From Streptococcus intermedius SK54 = ATCC 27335 (GTDB taxonomy: Bacteria > Bacillota > Bacilli > Lactobacillales > Streptococcaceae), in assembly GCF_000413475.1 (NCBI RefSeq), contig NZ_ATFK01000005.1, positions 62,001 to 126,000 on the forward strand: DNA of 64,000 bases, read 5' to 3'. A program made the position numbers and the translations under genes. The notes below the pieces were generated by a model. That model worked only from the letters and a program-made list of their open reading frames with translations, made no database searches and was not told the DNA's origin. The first letter of the stretch is position 1, and each line of letters opens with the position of its first letter. Positions 10,786 to 19,613 of the stretch are shown piece by piece.

Positions 10786-11099
10786 TTATTCCGGAAACTG
10801 TTGAAGAATTAGCTGCGTTAGTCCATCATGAAGGAAAAACTGTTTTCTTTTTTACAGCTGAATGGTGCGGAGATTGTCGCTTTATTAAACCATTTCTGCC
10901 TGAGATTGAGGCAGAAAATCTTGATTTTACCTTTGTTGAGGTTAATCGTGATGATTATATGGAAGTTGCTAAAAAGTGGGATGTTTATGGAATCCCCAGC
11001 TTGATTGTACTGGAAAATGGGCAAGAAATTGGTCGTTTTGTGAATCAAGACCGAAAAACAAAAATGCAAATCAATGAATTTTTAGCTCAGTTCAACTAA
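10782..11099 (+). CDS. Thioredoxin-family protein
   Basis: A 105-residue thioredoxin-fold protein. The redox motif is WCGDC (Cys29, Cys32), with an acidic residue rather than the classical WCGPC. The cis-proline is in YGIPSLIVLENG. No signal peptide is seen, so it acts in the cytoplasm, probably in thiol-disulfide exchange. It overlaps the DUF4651 gene by four bases and is followed 16 bases later by ytpR. The altered active site suggests a specialised partner rather than housekeeping TrxA. Confidence 0.85.
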   Translation: MIIPETVEELAALVHHEGKTVFFFTAEWCGDCRFIKPFLPEIEAENLDFTFVEVNRDDYMEVAKKWDVYGIPSLIVLENGQEIGRFVNQDRKTKMQINEFLAQFN

Positions 11100-11115
11100 A
11101 AATATAGGGGGAACA

Positions 11116-11742
11116 ATGATTTTTACATATAATAAAGAGTATGTTGGTGACGTATTGATGGTGATTGTCGCAGACTGCCAAGATGCTAAATTAGCTGTTG
11201 AACGCATGGGCAACGTGGCACGTGTTTATCGTTTGGATAGTGCAGAAACAGTCGCTTGGAATATTTTTCAGGTTTCTAGTCTTATTGATATCACCGAACG
11301 TGGTCAAGTTTTATTAACAGACAAAGAAATTGCAATTCTTAATCAAGAATTGAGCCAAGCAGGCTTTGAACAAAAATTGGTTAATGACCTTGAGCCCAAA
11401 TTTGTAGTGGGTGAAATCGTTGAAATGGTAGCTCATCCAGATAGTGATCATCTCAATATTTGTCAAGTAAAAGTAGCTGCAGATAAAAAAGTTCAAATCG
11501 TAGCAGGAGCACCTAATGTGAAAGTAGGTCTGAAGACGATTGTAGCTCTTCCAGGTGCTATGATGCCAAAAGGAAATTTGATTTTTCCTGGTAAACTGCG
11601 TGGAGTAGAAAGTTGTGGTATGATGTGTAGCCCTCGTGAGTTACAATTGCCAAATGCTCCGCAAAAACGTGGAGTTATTGAATTAGCAAGTTCAGAAGCA
11701 GTAGGAACAGCTTTTGATCCAATCAAACATTGGCAAGGATAA
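11116..11742 (+). CDS. ytpR: YtpR family tRNA-binding protein
   Basis: A 208-residue protein with an N-terminal DUF4479-type domain (about 1-90) and a C-terminal EMAP/PheT-N-like OB-fold tRNA-binding domain (VGEIVEMVAHPDSDHLNICQVKV..VGLKTIVALPGAMMP..LRGVESCGMMCS). It resembles the free-standing relatives of the phenylalanyl-tRNA synthetase beta N-terminus. The function is inferred as RNA or tRNA binding. The ribosome site AGGGGGA precedes the ATG. It is the last gene of the DUF4651-thioredoxin-ytpR operon, closed by a terminator at about 11752-11780. Confidence 0.9.
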   Translation: MIFTYNKEYVGDVLMVIVADCQDAKLAVERMGNVARVYRLDSAETVAWNIFQVSSLIDITERGQVLLTDKEIAILNQELSQAGFEQKLVNDLEPKFVVGEIVEMVAHPDSDHLNICQVKVAADKKVQIVAGAPNVKVGLKTIVALPGAMMPKGNLIFPGKLRGVESCGMMCSPRELQLPNAPQKRGVIELASSEAVGTAFDPIKHWQG

Positions 11743-11751
11743 GTATAAATT

Positions 11752-11780
11752 AATCGTGAATTTTCACGATTTTTTCTTTT
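11752..11780 (+). terminator. Terminator after ytpR
   Basis: TCGTGAA / TTCACGA stem followed by TTTTTT. It isolates ssbB, which has its own competence promoter. Confidence 0.8.
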
Positions 11781-11784
11781 CGCT

Positions 11785-11792
11785 TACGAATA
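11785..11792 (+). promoter_or_regulatory. ComX/SigX cin-box (com-box) of ssbB
   Basis: A perfect TACGAATA octamer lies 21 bases before the ssbB ATG, with a T-rich tract just upstream. This is the late-competence promoter element recognised by the alternative sigma factor ComX in streptococci. It predicts that ssbB is induced during natural transformation. Confidence 0.85.
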
Positions 11793-11813
11793 AATAGTTA
11801 GGAGGAAAAGAAA

Positions 11814-12209
11814 ATGTATAATAAAGTAATTTTAATTGGTCGCTTGGTTAATACACCAGAGGTAAATAAAACAGCTAATGATAAATCTGTGGTACGTGCA
11901 ACACTTGCCATCAACCGTCGCTATAAAGGGCAAAATGGCGAACGAGAAGCAGATTTTGTAAATGTCGTTGTTTGGGGAAAGTTAGCTGAAACCTTAACAA
12001 GTTATGCAACAAAAGGAAGTTTAATATCTCTTGATGGAGAACTTCGTACCCGCCGCTATGAGAAAGACGGTGTGACACATTATGTAACGGAAGTGCTTTG
12101 CAATGGCTTCCAGCTATTAGAAAGTCGTGCCCAACGAGCGCTTCGTGAAAATAATACAGGCGCAGATTTAGCAGATTTGGTTTTGGAAGAAGAAGAATTA
12201 CCGTTTTAA
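11814..12209 (+). CDS. ssbB: Competence-type single-stranded DNA-binding protein SsbB
   Basis: A 131-residue OB-fold ssDNA-binding protein. It is shorter than the replicative SsbA because it lacks the long Gln/Gly linker, but it keeps the acidic protein-interaction tip EEEELPF. The sequence closely follows the streptococcal SsbB pattern (MYNKVILIGRL..GEREADFVNVVVWGKLAETLTSYATKGSLISLDGELRTRRYEKDG). It protects incoming single-stranded DNA during transformation. The cin-box upstream supports this over a housekeeping role. The ribosome site AGGAGG is strong. Confidence 0.92.
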   Translation: MYNKVILIGRLVNTPEVNKTANDKSVVRATLAINRRYKGQNGEREADFVNVVVWGKLAETLTSYATKGSLISLDGELRTRRYEKDGVTHYVTEVLCNGFQLLESRAQRALRENNTGADLADLVLEEEELPF

Positions 12210-12217
12210 GAACAATA

Positions 12218-12251
12218 AGAGGACTGGATCAAAATCCAGCCTCTTTTTTTA
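12218..12251 (+). terminator. Terminator after ssbB
   Basis: AGAGG..GGAT / ATCC..CCTCT hairpin followed by seven Ts. Confidence 0.85.
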
Positions 12252-12359
12252 TGGTATTTACATACTATAATTAATGAACCATGTAGATGGGGAAATAGTC
12301 TATTTTTATGCTTTTTTAGTTTCATTTTTCTTAGGTGGAATTTTCCTTTTTTGTATAAA

Positions 12360-12370
12360 TATAATATAAT
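12360..12370 (+). promoter_or_regulatory. -10 region of the sensory operon
   Basis: Two overlapping TATAAT hexamers (12360-12365 and 12365-12370) precede the first sensory gene by about 55 bases. No convincing -35 is present, so activation by a factor is possible. Confidence 0.45.
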
Positions 12371-12425
12371 AAACCTAGATGAAACAGAGTTTTCTATTTC
12401 AGATCGGTGCTAATAAGGAGGAAAA

Positions 12426-13412
12426 ATGGGAACAGGTGAAGGGAAAAACCAATGGCATTATTATCGCAACTGTCTATTATTTTCATTATTTTTCCTTGTG
12501 TTGGCTAGTTTAGTTTTCCTTTATGTAAAAGGAAATTCATCAGACAGTAGACAAGTCAAAATAGGTGCGACTTATATGACGATGAATAATGATTTTTATA
12601 AAACTTTGAATGCTGAAATCGAGAAAAAGACTAATCAACAGGGAAGCCGGCTTTATGTCCGAGATCCAGAATTAGACGAAGGAAAGCAAAGTCAACAAAT
12701 TGATTATTTTATTCAAGAAAAAGTAGATGTTATTGTTATAAATCCAGTTAAGAGTGACAGTCCACAGATTCTGACTTCTTTAAATAAGGCCAGAAAAGCG
12801 GGAATAAAGATTATTGTCGTGGATGCTCCTATTAGCAAAGATGCTAAAGTTGATACCACCATTGTGTCAGATAATTATCAAGCTGGTGTGTTGATAGCTA
12901 AAGACATGATGAAACGATTGGCAAGTGCGAATATTTTGCTGTTGGAACACCATAACGCCGTGTCTGCTATGGATCGAATCCAAGGTTTTTTAGATACAAT
13001 TAAGGGACACTCTACTTATCAGGTAGTATCTGAACGAGAAACATTAGGGCAAACAGAAGAAAGTATGCCTCAAGTAAAAAAGGCGCTAGATGAAGGAATA
13101 CAATTTAATGTTGTGATGTCCTTAAATGATCGTGCTGCTATTGGTGCGCTTGCAGCCATAAAAGATCAAGGTGTGACGAAGAAGATTACTATCTATGGTG
13201 TGGATGGATCGCCTGATATTAAGAACTTCTTAGCCAATACCAATGATATTCAAGGGACAGTTGCCCAGTCTCCACTTCAAATGGGTAGAAAGGTGATGGA
13301 AGTGATTGAGCGCATGATGAATCATCAATCCTATAAAAAGGAGTATCTCATTCCCGTTCAGTTGGTCAATAAAGATAATATCGGTCAATATACCATTACA
13401 GGGTGGCAATAA
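12426..13412 (+). CDS. Membrane-anchored sugar-binding protein (RbsB/LacI-type fold), sensory
   Basis: A 328-residue periplasmic-binding-protein family 4 protein. An N-terminal membrane anchor (about 17-36, no lipobox cysteine) is followed by the two-lobed ribose-binding-type domain, with IDYFIQEKVDVIVINPV, IIVVDAPI, and ITIYGVDGSPDIKNFL segments. No ABC permease or ATPase gene is adjacent. The next gene is a histidine kinase, overlapping by one base. I infer that it presents a sugar or related ligand to that kinase. The ribosome site AAGGAGGA is strong. The ligand is unknown. Confidence 0.85.
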   Translation: MGTGEGKNQWHYYRNCLLFSLFFLVLASLVFLYVKGNSSDSRQVKIGATYMTMNNDFYKTLNAEIEKKTNQQGSRLYVRDPELDEGKQSQQIDYFIQEKVDVIVINPVKSDSPQILTSLNKARKAGIKIIVVDAPISKDAKVDTTIVSDNYQAGVLIAKDMMKRLASANILLLEHHNAVSAMDRIQGFLDTIKGHSTYQVVSERETLGQTEESMPQVKKALDEGIQFNVVMSLNDRAAIGALAAIKDQGVTKKITIYGVDGSPDIKNFLANTNDIQGTVAQSPLQMGRKVMEVIERMMNHQSYKKEYLIPVQLVNKDNIGQYTITGWQ

Positions 13413-14725
13413 TGAGACGAAATAAAAGTATTTTTTATAGCAAAATTTCTTTAATGATTATCAATTTTATTGCCATTGTTTATAATGCCTCTATTTATCT
13501 CTTTGCTACAAATTACGTGGTGGCCAAAGGTTATGCTCATTCACTGCTAGGACGTTTAGATGCTATTCCGGGATCGCCCAGTTTTAGCTTTTGGATGGCG
13601 ATTGCTTTTTATGCTTGCTTATTATTGGTCTTTTATTATCGTGAGAAACATCCAAACCAGCTATCCGTTTATGATAAAGTGACGATTATTGAAATTTTGT
13701 TGATGTTAGTCATCTTTTCTGTTCTGCACTCTTCTTACAATGGTCTGATTCTTTTGGTTTTTGCCGATATTTTTTACGGCTCTAAGGAATTTAATACCTC
13801 AAAAGATCGAAAATACTGGTTTTCCTTTATTATTTTAAGTTTTAGTATCTTGCTCTTGTCTAACTATGACTTGATGTCGCTTTTTGTTAAATTACCTTCA
13901 TTAGATACTTATATTCGCTTTTGTCCAGAGTCTATTCGTATGGCGCTTCTTTTTGGGAAAAACTTTCTTTTTTCACTGAATCTAGTTGTCTTTATGATTT
14001 CTTTGTTGTTTTATATTTTATCTGCAATGACAGAGAAACACCATATTGAAGAAGAATTGCAGATGGCGGCACAAGCGAATCGCGAGCTGAATAGTTATTT
14101 AGCCTTATCTGAGAAAATTGCTGAAGATCGTGAAAGAAAGAGGATTGCAAGAGAAATTCATGATACTTTAGGACATGCTTTGACCGGAATTTCAGCTGGG
14201 ATTGATGCGGTTAAAGTATTAGTGGATATTGATAAAGACCGTGCGAAAGAACAATTGCAAAATGTTTCTGTAGTTGTACGAGATGGCATCCGTGATGTGC
14301 GAGGTTCACTCAATAAAATGCGGCCGGGTGCTTTAGAAAATAATAGCTTAAAGGAAGCGTTGCTCAAAATTATTCGAGAATATGAAGCCATTTCTAATTT
14401 GGAAACCCATTTTCGCTACGAATGGGATACGATTGATTTGGATGTTGCAAAAGAAGATATTGTCTTTCGGGTGATTCAAGAGTCCATTACCAATTCGGTA
14501 CGGCATGGGCATGCCAAAACGGTTTGGATTGAGTTGTTAGAAGAAGAGAATTATATCATGACTATACAAGATGACGGAGTTGGTTTTGACGAGCTTCACT
14601 ATGGTTATGGTCTAAAGCAAATGCAGGAACGTCTAGCGATCATTGGTGGTAGTGTCCATTTTGAAAATCGTAATGGCTTTTATACCTATATTGAAATTCC
14701 GAAAATAGGAGGAAAGAATGATTAA
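13412..14725 (+). CDS. Sensor histidine kinase (HisKA_3/NarX type)
   Basis: A 437-residue kinase. The N-terminal half has about six membrane helices. A coiled-coil linker (EEELQMAAQANRELNSYLALSEKIAEDRERKR) leads to the dimerisation helix REIHDTLGHALTG with phospho-acceptor His250. It is followed by the ATP-binding domain (VIQESITNSVRHGHA N-box; IQDDGVGFDE G-box). This type phosphorylates NarL/LuxR regulators, and exactly such a gene follows with an 8-base overlap. ATG 13412 overlaps the preceding stop by one base and has AGGGTGG upstream. An in-frame GTG at 13403 is less likely. Confidence 0.9.
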   Translation: MRRNKSIFYSKISLMIINFIAIVYNASIYLFATNYVVAKGYAHSLLGRLDAIPGSPSFSFWMAIAFYACLLLVFYYREKHPNQLSVYDKVTIIEILLMLVIFSVLHSSYNGLILLVFADIFYGSKEFNTSKDRKYWFSFIILSFSILLLSNYDLMSLFVKLPSLDTYIRFCPESIRMALLFGKNFLFSLNLVVFMISLLFYILSAMTEKHHIEEELQMAAQANRELNSYLALSEKIAEDRERKRIAREIHDTLGHALTGISAGIDAVKVLVDIDKDRAKEQLQNVSVVVRDGIRDVRGSLNKMRPGALENNSLKEALLKIIREYEAISNLETHFRYEWDTIDLDVAKEDIVFRVIQESITNSVRHGHAKTVWIELLEEENYIMTIQDDGVGFDELHYGYGLKQMQERLAIIGGSVHFENRNGFYTYIEIPKIGGKND

Positions 14726-15401
14726 AGTTTTAATTGCAGATGATCAGGCCTTGATTCGTGAGTCTTTACAGATTGTTTTATCAGCACATCCAGATATTGA
14801 AGTAGTGGGAACAGTCGGAGATGGCAAAGAAGTGCTTGACAAACTGCATTATGTACACCCTGATGTGATTTTGATGGACATTCGAATGCCTGTTATGGAC
14901 GGTGTTCTCTGTACAAAGGCAGTCAAAGAACACTATCCAGATATCAAAATTATTATTCTAACAACTTTTGATGACGATGATTTCATTTTTTCTGCTTTAA
15001 AATATGGTGCTTCTGGCTATATTTTAAAAGGAGTCTCTACTGAAGAATTATACCAAGCTATCCAAACAGTTTACAAAGGCGGAGCTATGATTAATCCGAA
15101 CATTGCTACCAAAGTATTTAAAATCTTTTCGCAAATGGCCCAATCCAATTTTGTTATTTCTGTTGCAGAAGAAAATGTAGAAGATATGAGTCAGACTGAG
15201 TGGAAGATTATTCAACAAATTGGTTTTGGAGTTTCAAACAAGGAAATTGCAGCGAAGTTGTTCTTATCTGAAGGGACTATACGGAATTATTTATCCGGCA
15301 TTTTATCAAAGCTAAACTTACGTGACCGCACGCAATTAGCAATATGGGCTGTGCAGACAGGCGTTACCCAGCGTGATTTTAATAAGGACAATGACAAATG
15401 A
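14718..15401 (+). CDS. NarL/LuxR-family response regulator
   Basis: A 227-residue two-component regulator. The receiver domain has the acidic pair at D8-D9, phospho-acceptor Asp54 (VILMDIRMP) and Lys near 105 (ILKGV). A LuxR-type helix-turn-helix lies at the C-terminus (SQTEWKIIQQIGFGVSNKEIAAKLFLSEGTIRNYLSGILSKLNLRDRTQLAIWAV). It is cotranscribed with the kinase upstream and overlaps the next binding-protein gene by four bases. The three repeated sites at the PTS promoter about 1.5 kb downstream are good candidates for its targets. Confidence 0.92.
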   Translation: MIKVLIADDQALIRESLQIVLSAHPDIEVVGTVGDGKEVLDKLHYVHPDVILMDIRMPVMDGVLCTKAVKEHYPDIKIIILTTFDDDDFIFSALKYGASGYILKGVSTEELYQAIQTVYKGGAMINPNIATKVFKIFSQMAQSNFVISVAEENVEDMSQTEWKIIQQIGFGVSNKEIAAKLFLSEGTIRNYLSGILSKLNLRDRTQLAIWAVQTGVTQRDFNKDNDK

Positions 15402-16684
15402 AGTGGCGATTTCGATATCTGGTAATTTTAATCTCAAGCCTTCTTCTAGTGGCTCTGGGCTTTGTTTTATGGACATCTACTCAGAAGAAAATTTTGCGAA
15501 TCGGAGTTTATGCTGGTAGTAGCTGGGATGTCCCAAATAGCCGTGAAAATAGAATATTAGACAATGTTATTCGACAATTTGAAAAGTCACATCCGCAAGT
15601 TAGAGTGGTCTATGAGAGTGGCATTCCTAAGAAAGATTATGATGGCTGGCTAGCTGAAAAAATTTTAAAAGGTGAACAGCCAGATGTGTTTATGGTTCCT
15701 GAAAATGATTTTTCGATGTTAGCGGCTTCTGGTGCCTTCAAATCCTTAGATTCTTTGCTCAGTAAAAAAGACGTTGCAGCTTACTATCCGGTTTCTTACC
15801 AAGCAGGACTATATCAAGGGCATAGCTATGCTTTACCGATTGAAAGCAATCCTGTTATGATGTGTGTTAATAAAGATCTGCTGGAAAAAGAAGGCATTTC
15901 AATTCCTGATTCGAATTGGACATTAGAAGACTTGTATGCTATTTGTCAAAAAGTCACAAAAGACACAAATGGCGACGGTTTGATTGATCAATATGGTATT
16001 ACGGATTATACTTGGAAACAAGCTTTGGTAGCTTACAATGGTCATTTGAGAAATAAAAGTGGAATGAATGTCGATAGCGCAGAAATGCATCAAGCATTAT
16101 CTTTTATCAGCAAATTAACTTCATTAAATCAACGGTATAAGGTAACATCAAATGATTTTGATGAAGGCAAGGTGGCTTTTTATCCTATGAGTTTGGCGCA
16201 ATATCGGACTTATAAACCTTATCCTTATCATGTAGCGAAGTATTCTAGATTTTCTTGGACTTGTATTCCCATGCCAGCTGCTAAATCAGGTATTCCTGCA
16301 ACACAAGTGAAGACGTCTCTTTTGGCCATGTCTTCAAAGACGAAACAGGATAAATTAGCTTGGGAATTTATGAAGTTATTGGGTCAAAATCAAAAAAATC
16401 AGCAGGAATTATTTGAAAAGTCGCAGGGGACATCAGTCTTGTTATCAGTTGTTAAAAGCAGTCAGACGAAAAAGATTTTACAAGCAGATGATTTTGGCCT
16501 GAATTCACTGACTTCTCAAAGATTGGATCATATGATGAAACATTCTGTCTTAGATATTAGTCGAGAGGTGGATTATCACTCTCTGGAACGCATTGATCAC
16601 TTACTTGAAAATGCTCTCAAGAACAATGAAATCGACAGCCGCTTGCCAAGTATTCAAAGAGAAATGGAAGAAACAGGCAAATAG
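15398..16684 (+). CDS. Membrane-anchored extracellular solute-binding protein (family 1), sensory
   Basis: A 428-residue substrate-binding protein of the sugar ABC-transporter family 1 fold (WTLEDLYAICQKVTKDTNGDGLIDQYGI is typical). An N-terminal helix (about 6-27) without a lipobox anchors it in the membrane. No transporter permease is encoded nearby. The ATGA overlap with the response regulator puts it in the sensory operon. With the first gene, the kinase has two different orphan binding proteins, so it may sense two ligands or one ligand in two steps. Ligand unknown. Confidence 0.82.
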   Translation: MKWRFRYLVILISSLLLVALGFVLWTSTQKKILRIGVYAGSSWDVPNSRENRILDNVIRQFEKSHPQVRVVYESGIPKKDYDGWLAEKILKGEQPDVFMVPENDFSMLAASGAFKSLDSLLSKKDVAAYYPVSYQAGLYQGHSYALPIESNPVMMCVNKDLLEKEGISIPDSNWTLEDLYAICQKVTKDTNGDGLIDQYGITDYTWKQALVAYNGHLRNKSGMNVDSAEMHQALSFISKLTSLNQRYKVTSNDFDEGKVAFYPMSLAQYRTYKPYPYHVAKYSRFSWTCIPMPAAKSGIPATQVKTSLLAMSSKTKQDKLAWEFMKLLGQNQKNQQELFEKSQGTSVLLSVVKSSQTKKILQADDFGLNSLTSQRLDHMMKHSVLDISREVDYHSLERIDHLLENALKNNEIDSRLPSIQREMEETGK

Positions 16685-16701
16685 AAGTTTAACAGTATTA
16701 A

Positions 16702-16806
16702 AAAGAAAATAGCTAAGTGAGTATTGAACTGCGCCCCAAAAGTTAGACGCAAAAATCTAACTTTTGGGGCGCAGTTTAGCTCAAAGTTGGCTATTTTTTT
16801 ATTTTT
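16702..16806 (+). terminator. Large palindromic terminator built from IS150-like terminal repeats
   Basis: A near-perfect inverted repeat with 21-base arms (16728-16748 and 16756-16776) and a 7-base loop. It is flanked by AAAATAGC / GCTATTTT and a T tract. The arm ACTGCGCCCCAAAAGTTAGA resembles terminal inverted repeats of IS3-family (IS150 group) elements. The structure therefore looks like two IS ends left after loss of the interior, now serving as a terminator after the sensory operon. The IS origin is inference. Confidence 0.65.
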
Positions 16807-16816
16807 GAAAATCTAG

Positions 16817-16874
16817 ATGACAAATGTCATATTTTAACTAACAAATGTCATCTCCACAAAGTGACATTTGACAA
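16817..16874 (+). promoter_or_regulatory. Three repeated operator-like sites before the PTS operon
   Basis: The motif ACAAATGTCA occurs as ATGACA-AA-TGTCAT (16817-16830) and as CTAACAAATGTCAT (16838-16851), 21 bases apart. A third, inverted copy is GTGACATTTGACAA (16861-16874). The third overlaps a perfect -35 TTGACA (16868-16873), whose -10 is weak. Regular spacing on one helical face next to a weak promoter suggests activator binding, most simply by the NarL-type regulator just upstream. Confidence 0.6.
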
Positions 16875-16931
16875 TATGAAACCGATTCCAGCTTTAGTAA
16901 AATAAAGACAGGAAATGAAGGAGGAAAGAAC

Positions 16932-17369
16932 ATGAAATATCTGGTACTAGTCAGTCATGGTGGGCTAGCAGAAGGTGTACAAAGCTCTTTGAAGATGTTT
17001 GCTGGTGATAAGACAGATCAAGTCATTGCAGTAGGATTAAAAGAAGGCAAGTCTGTTGATGATTTTGCTCTTGATTTTCGGCAAGCATTATCCGGTCTTA
17101 GTGTAGAAGATACGGTTTTGGTATTAGCAGATATTGTCGGAGGAAGCCCTTTGACAACAGCTTGCAATGTTTTAGCAGAACTCGATAAGTTAAGCACCGC
17201 AGTCGTACTTGGTGGTCTTAATTTGACAATGGGGCTCACGGGCTTAGTAATGAAAGATATGTTGGAAGGGAAAGAACTGGTTAAGGCTATTCTTTCAGAA
17301 GCTTCTGCGGCACTACAAGAATTTGAAATTGTTGCTAATAGCGACGAAGAGGATGAAGACGATATTTAA
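16932..17369 (+). CDS. PTS mannose-family EIIA component
   Basis: A 145-residue cytoplasmic EIIA of the mannose/fructose/sorbose superfamily. The phosphorylation site His9 lies in LVLVSHGGLAEG, and the fold signature LADIVGGSPLTTACNVLAE is present. It receives phosphate from HPr and passes it to EIIB. The acidic tail (SDEEDEDDI) is unusual and is echoed at the end of EIIC. It is the first gene of a IIA-IIB-IIC-IID-small membrane protein operon whose promoter carries three repeated operator-like sites. The substrate is not determinable from sequence. Confidence 0.9.
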   Translation: MKYLVLVSHGGLAEGVQSSLKMFAGDKTDQVIAVGLKEGKSVDDFALDFRQALSGLSVEDTVLVLADIVGGSPLTTACNVLAELDKLSTAVVLGGLNLTMGLTGLVMKDMLEGKELVKAILSEASAALQEFEIVANSDEEDEDDI

Positions 17370-17392
17370 GAAAGAAAAAAAGGAGACTTATC

Positions 17393-17887
17393 ATGACTAT
17401 TTCATTTGTACGGATTGATGACCGTATGATTCACGGTCAAACGGTAACCCGTTGGGCAAAAGAATATCCTTGTGACGGTTTAGTTGCGGTCAATAATGCT
17501 GCAGCAGGAAATGCAGTTTTGAAACAAGCCTATAAAGCAGCTTCTGATAAAAAAACATTCGTTTGGACAAAAGAAGCATTTAAAGAAAAATCACAAAAAG
17601 TCTTGGATTCTGACAGTCGTTATTTCTTGATTGCTAAAAATCCAATTGATATGAAAGAAATATTAGTTGACCAAGGCTTTGTTCCTAGTGATATCAAAGA
17701 AATTATTGTTGGTCCAGCTAATGACCGTCCAGGTGCTACTAAATTAGGTAACAACCAATCCATTACACAAGAGGAAGCCGAAGCACTTGAAGCTATTCAA
17801 AAAGCTGGTTATAAAGTAAAATTCCAACTCTTGCCAGATGTATCTATCGGTTATTGGGATGATTTTAAATCTAAATTTGGTTTTTAA
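17393..17887 (+). CDS. PTS mannose-family EIIB component
   Basis: A 164-residue EIIB. The phosphorylated His14 is in the conserved VRIDDRMIHGQTVTRWAKEY motif. It transfers phosphate from EIIA to the sugar during uptake through EIIC/EIID. The ribosome site AAAGGAGA precedes the ATG, and the length is normal for the family. Only general assignment to the mannose-fructose-sorbose or N-acetylgalactosamine group is possible. Confidence 0.92.
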   Translation: MTISFVRIDDRMIHGQTVTRWAKEYPCDGLVAVNNAAAGNAVLKQAYKAASDKKTFVWTKEAFKEKSQKVLDSDSRYFLIAKNPIDMKEILVDQGFVPSDIKEIIVGPANDRPGATKLGNNQSITQEEAEALEAIQKAGYKVKFQLLPDVSIGYWDDFKSKFGF

Positions 17888-17919
17888 TAAAATATAATAA
17901 GCATTAAGGAGGCTTTATT

Positions 17920-18768
17920 ATGACAATTTCGTGGTTTCAAGCCGCTTTATTAGGGCTGTTTGCCTGTTTATCATCTATGCCTGGTCTAGGTGGTACCTCC
18001 ATTGGGAACTATACTCTTGGACGTCCTCTTGTCGGTGGTCTCGTTTCAGGTTTAATCCTAGGAGATGTGAAATTAGGTATTATCTGTGGGGTTGCGATGC
18101 AACTTGTTTATATCGCCTTGGTAACACCTGGTGGTACCGTTTCAGCAGATGTGCGCGCAGTTTCTTACATCGGTATTCCACTCGCTATGGTAGCAATTAA
18201 ATCACAAGGATTGGCGCTCACTTCAGCAGATGCTGCTAACTTAGCTAAATCAATGGGGACACTTGTAGGTACCGTGGGTACAGTTCTTTTCTATGGTACA
18301 GCTACTATGAACCTACTTTGGCAACATATTGGTTGGAAAGCCGTTGAAAAAGGTGAATTTAAACGCTTATATGTGGTAGACTGGGGCTTTCCATGGATTT
18401 CCCATTTAGTATTCTCATTCTTGCCAACGCTTATTATGTGTAAATTAGGTGCTGATGCTGTTACTGCTTTAAAAACAGCTCTTCCATTGGATGGTATTCC
18501 AATGAAAACCCTCTTTACGGTCGGCTCTCTTCTTCCATGTGTCGGAATTGCTATCCTCTTGAAACAAATCGTTGAAAAAGCTGTTGATTTCATTCCATTC
18601 TTTGTTGGATTTACTTTAGCAGCTTCATTAGGACTTAACCTTGTATCTTGTGCAGTCATTTCATTAATCTTTGCAGTATTATTCTATGAAATTCAAATGG
18701 CAAAAAATGTAAGAGCACAAGCGGCTGCCAGTGCAAGTTTTGATGATGACGATGAGGAGGATATTTAA
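17920..18768 (+). CDS. PTS mannose-family EIIC component
   Basis: A 282-residue polytopic membrane subunit forming the sugar path with EIID. It has about seven to eight hydrophobic segments and the typical start (LLGLFACLSSMPGLGGTSIGNYTLGRPLVGGLVSGLILGDVKLGIICG). The C-terminal acidic tail FDDDDEEDI resembles that of EIIA in the same operon. The strong ribosome site of EIID (GAGGAGG) lies inside its last codons, so the two are coupled. Confidence 0.92.
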   Translation: MTISWFQAALLGLFACLSSMPGLGGTSIGNYTLGRPLVGGLVSGLILGDVKLGIICGVAMQLVYIALVTPGGTVSADVRAVSYIGIPLAMVAIKSQGLALTSADAANLAKSMGTLVGTVGTVLFYGTATMNLLWQHIGWKAVEKGEFKRLYVVDWGFPWISHLVFSFLPTLIMCKLGADAVTALKTALPLDGIPMKTLFTVGSLLPCVGIAILLKQIVEKAVDFIPFFVGFTLAASLGLNLVSCAVISLIFAVLFYEIQMAKNVRAQAAASASFDDDDEEDI

Positions 18769-18769
18769 A

Positions 18770-19600
18770 ATGGTTAAATTAACGAAAAAAACATTAGGAA
18801 AATCTTTTCATCATTGGTATTATGGGAACTTAACTTGCTTCTCACAAGAACACATGCAAACATTTGGTTATTTGTCTTCAATGTTGCCAATTGTGGAAGA
18901 ATTATATTCTAAAAAAGAAGATCAAGCAAAAGCAATGCACACCTATACCGCATTCTTTAACACGGAGCCGCAATTAGGTGCATTGATTGTAGGGATTACA
19001 GCAGGTTTAGAAGAAGCACGTGCGAATGGGGCTGATGGAGTAGATGATGAAACAATCAACGGTCTTCGTGCTGGTCTTATGGGACCTGTTGCAGGAATTG
19101 GTGATTCACTGATTGTTGGTACCTTGATTCCGATTATACTAGGTATTGCTCTCGGTTTGTCAAATGGTGGTTCGCCACTTGGTGCGATTTTCTATATCGT
19201 GGTTTGGAACTTGCTCGCCTACTTTGGTATGAAATTCGCCTACTTTAAAGGGTACGAACTAGGAGATAAAGCAGTTGAATTTCTTGTAGGCCCTCAAGGA
19301 CAAGCTATCCGTAAGTCTGTGTCTATCATTGGTGGTATGGTCATCGGTGCGGTTGCAGCGACATGGGTACCTGTTAAGACAGCTTTCAAATTGAAAGATT
19401 CTTCAGGGAAAGCCTTCTTGGTTTTACAAAGCCAATTAGACGGTGTTTATCCAGGTTTATTGACAGCTTTGTTTATCGTCTTTTGCTGGTGGTTGATGGC
19501 GAAGAAAAATCTCTCACCAATCAAAGTGATGTTGCTTCTCGTTGTAGTGGCCTTTCTCGGTGTATTGGTTGGCTTCTTCAACCCAGGATTGAAATACTAA
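18770..19600 (+). CDS. PTS mannose-family EIID component
   Basis: A 276-residue EIID with conserved LTKKTLGKSFHHWYYGNLTCFSQEHMQTFGYLSSMLPIVEELY at the N-terminus. The central GLRAGLMGPVAGIGDSLIVGTLIPIILGIA segment and C-terminal membrane helices are typical. It starts at ATG 18770, one base after the EIIC stop. A longer in-frame start at 18731 would overlap EIIC and lacks a better ribosome site. Confidence 0.92.
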   Translation: MVKLTKKTLGKSFHHWYYGNLTCFSQEHMQTFGYLSSMLPIVEELYSKKEDQAKAMHTYTAFFNTEPQLGALIVGITAGLEEARANGADGVDDETINGLRAGLMGPVAGIGDSLIVGTLIPIILGIALGLSNGGSPLGAIFYIVVWNLLAYFGMKFAYFKGYELGDKAVEFLVGPQGQAIRKSVSIIGGMVIGAVAATWVPVKTAFKLKDSSGKAFLVLQSQLDGVYPGLLTALFIVFCWWLMAKKNLSPIKVMLLLVVVAFLGVLVGFFNPGLKY

Positions 19601-19613
19601 ATAGGAGAAAAAT

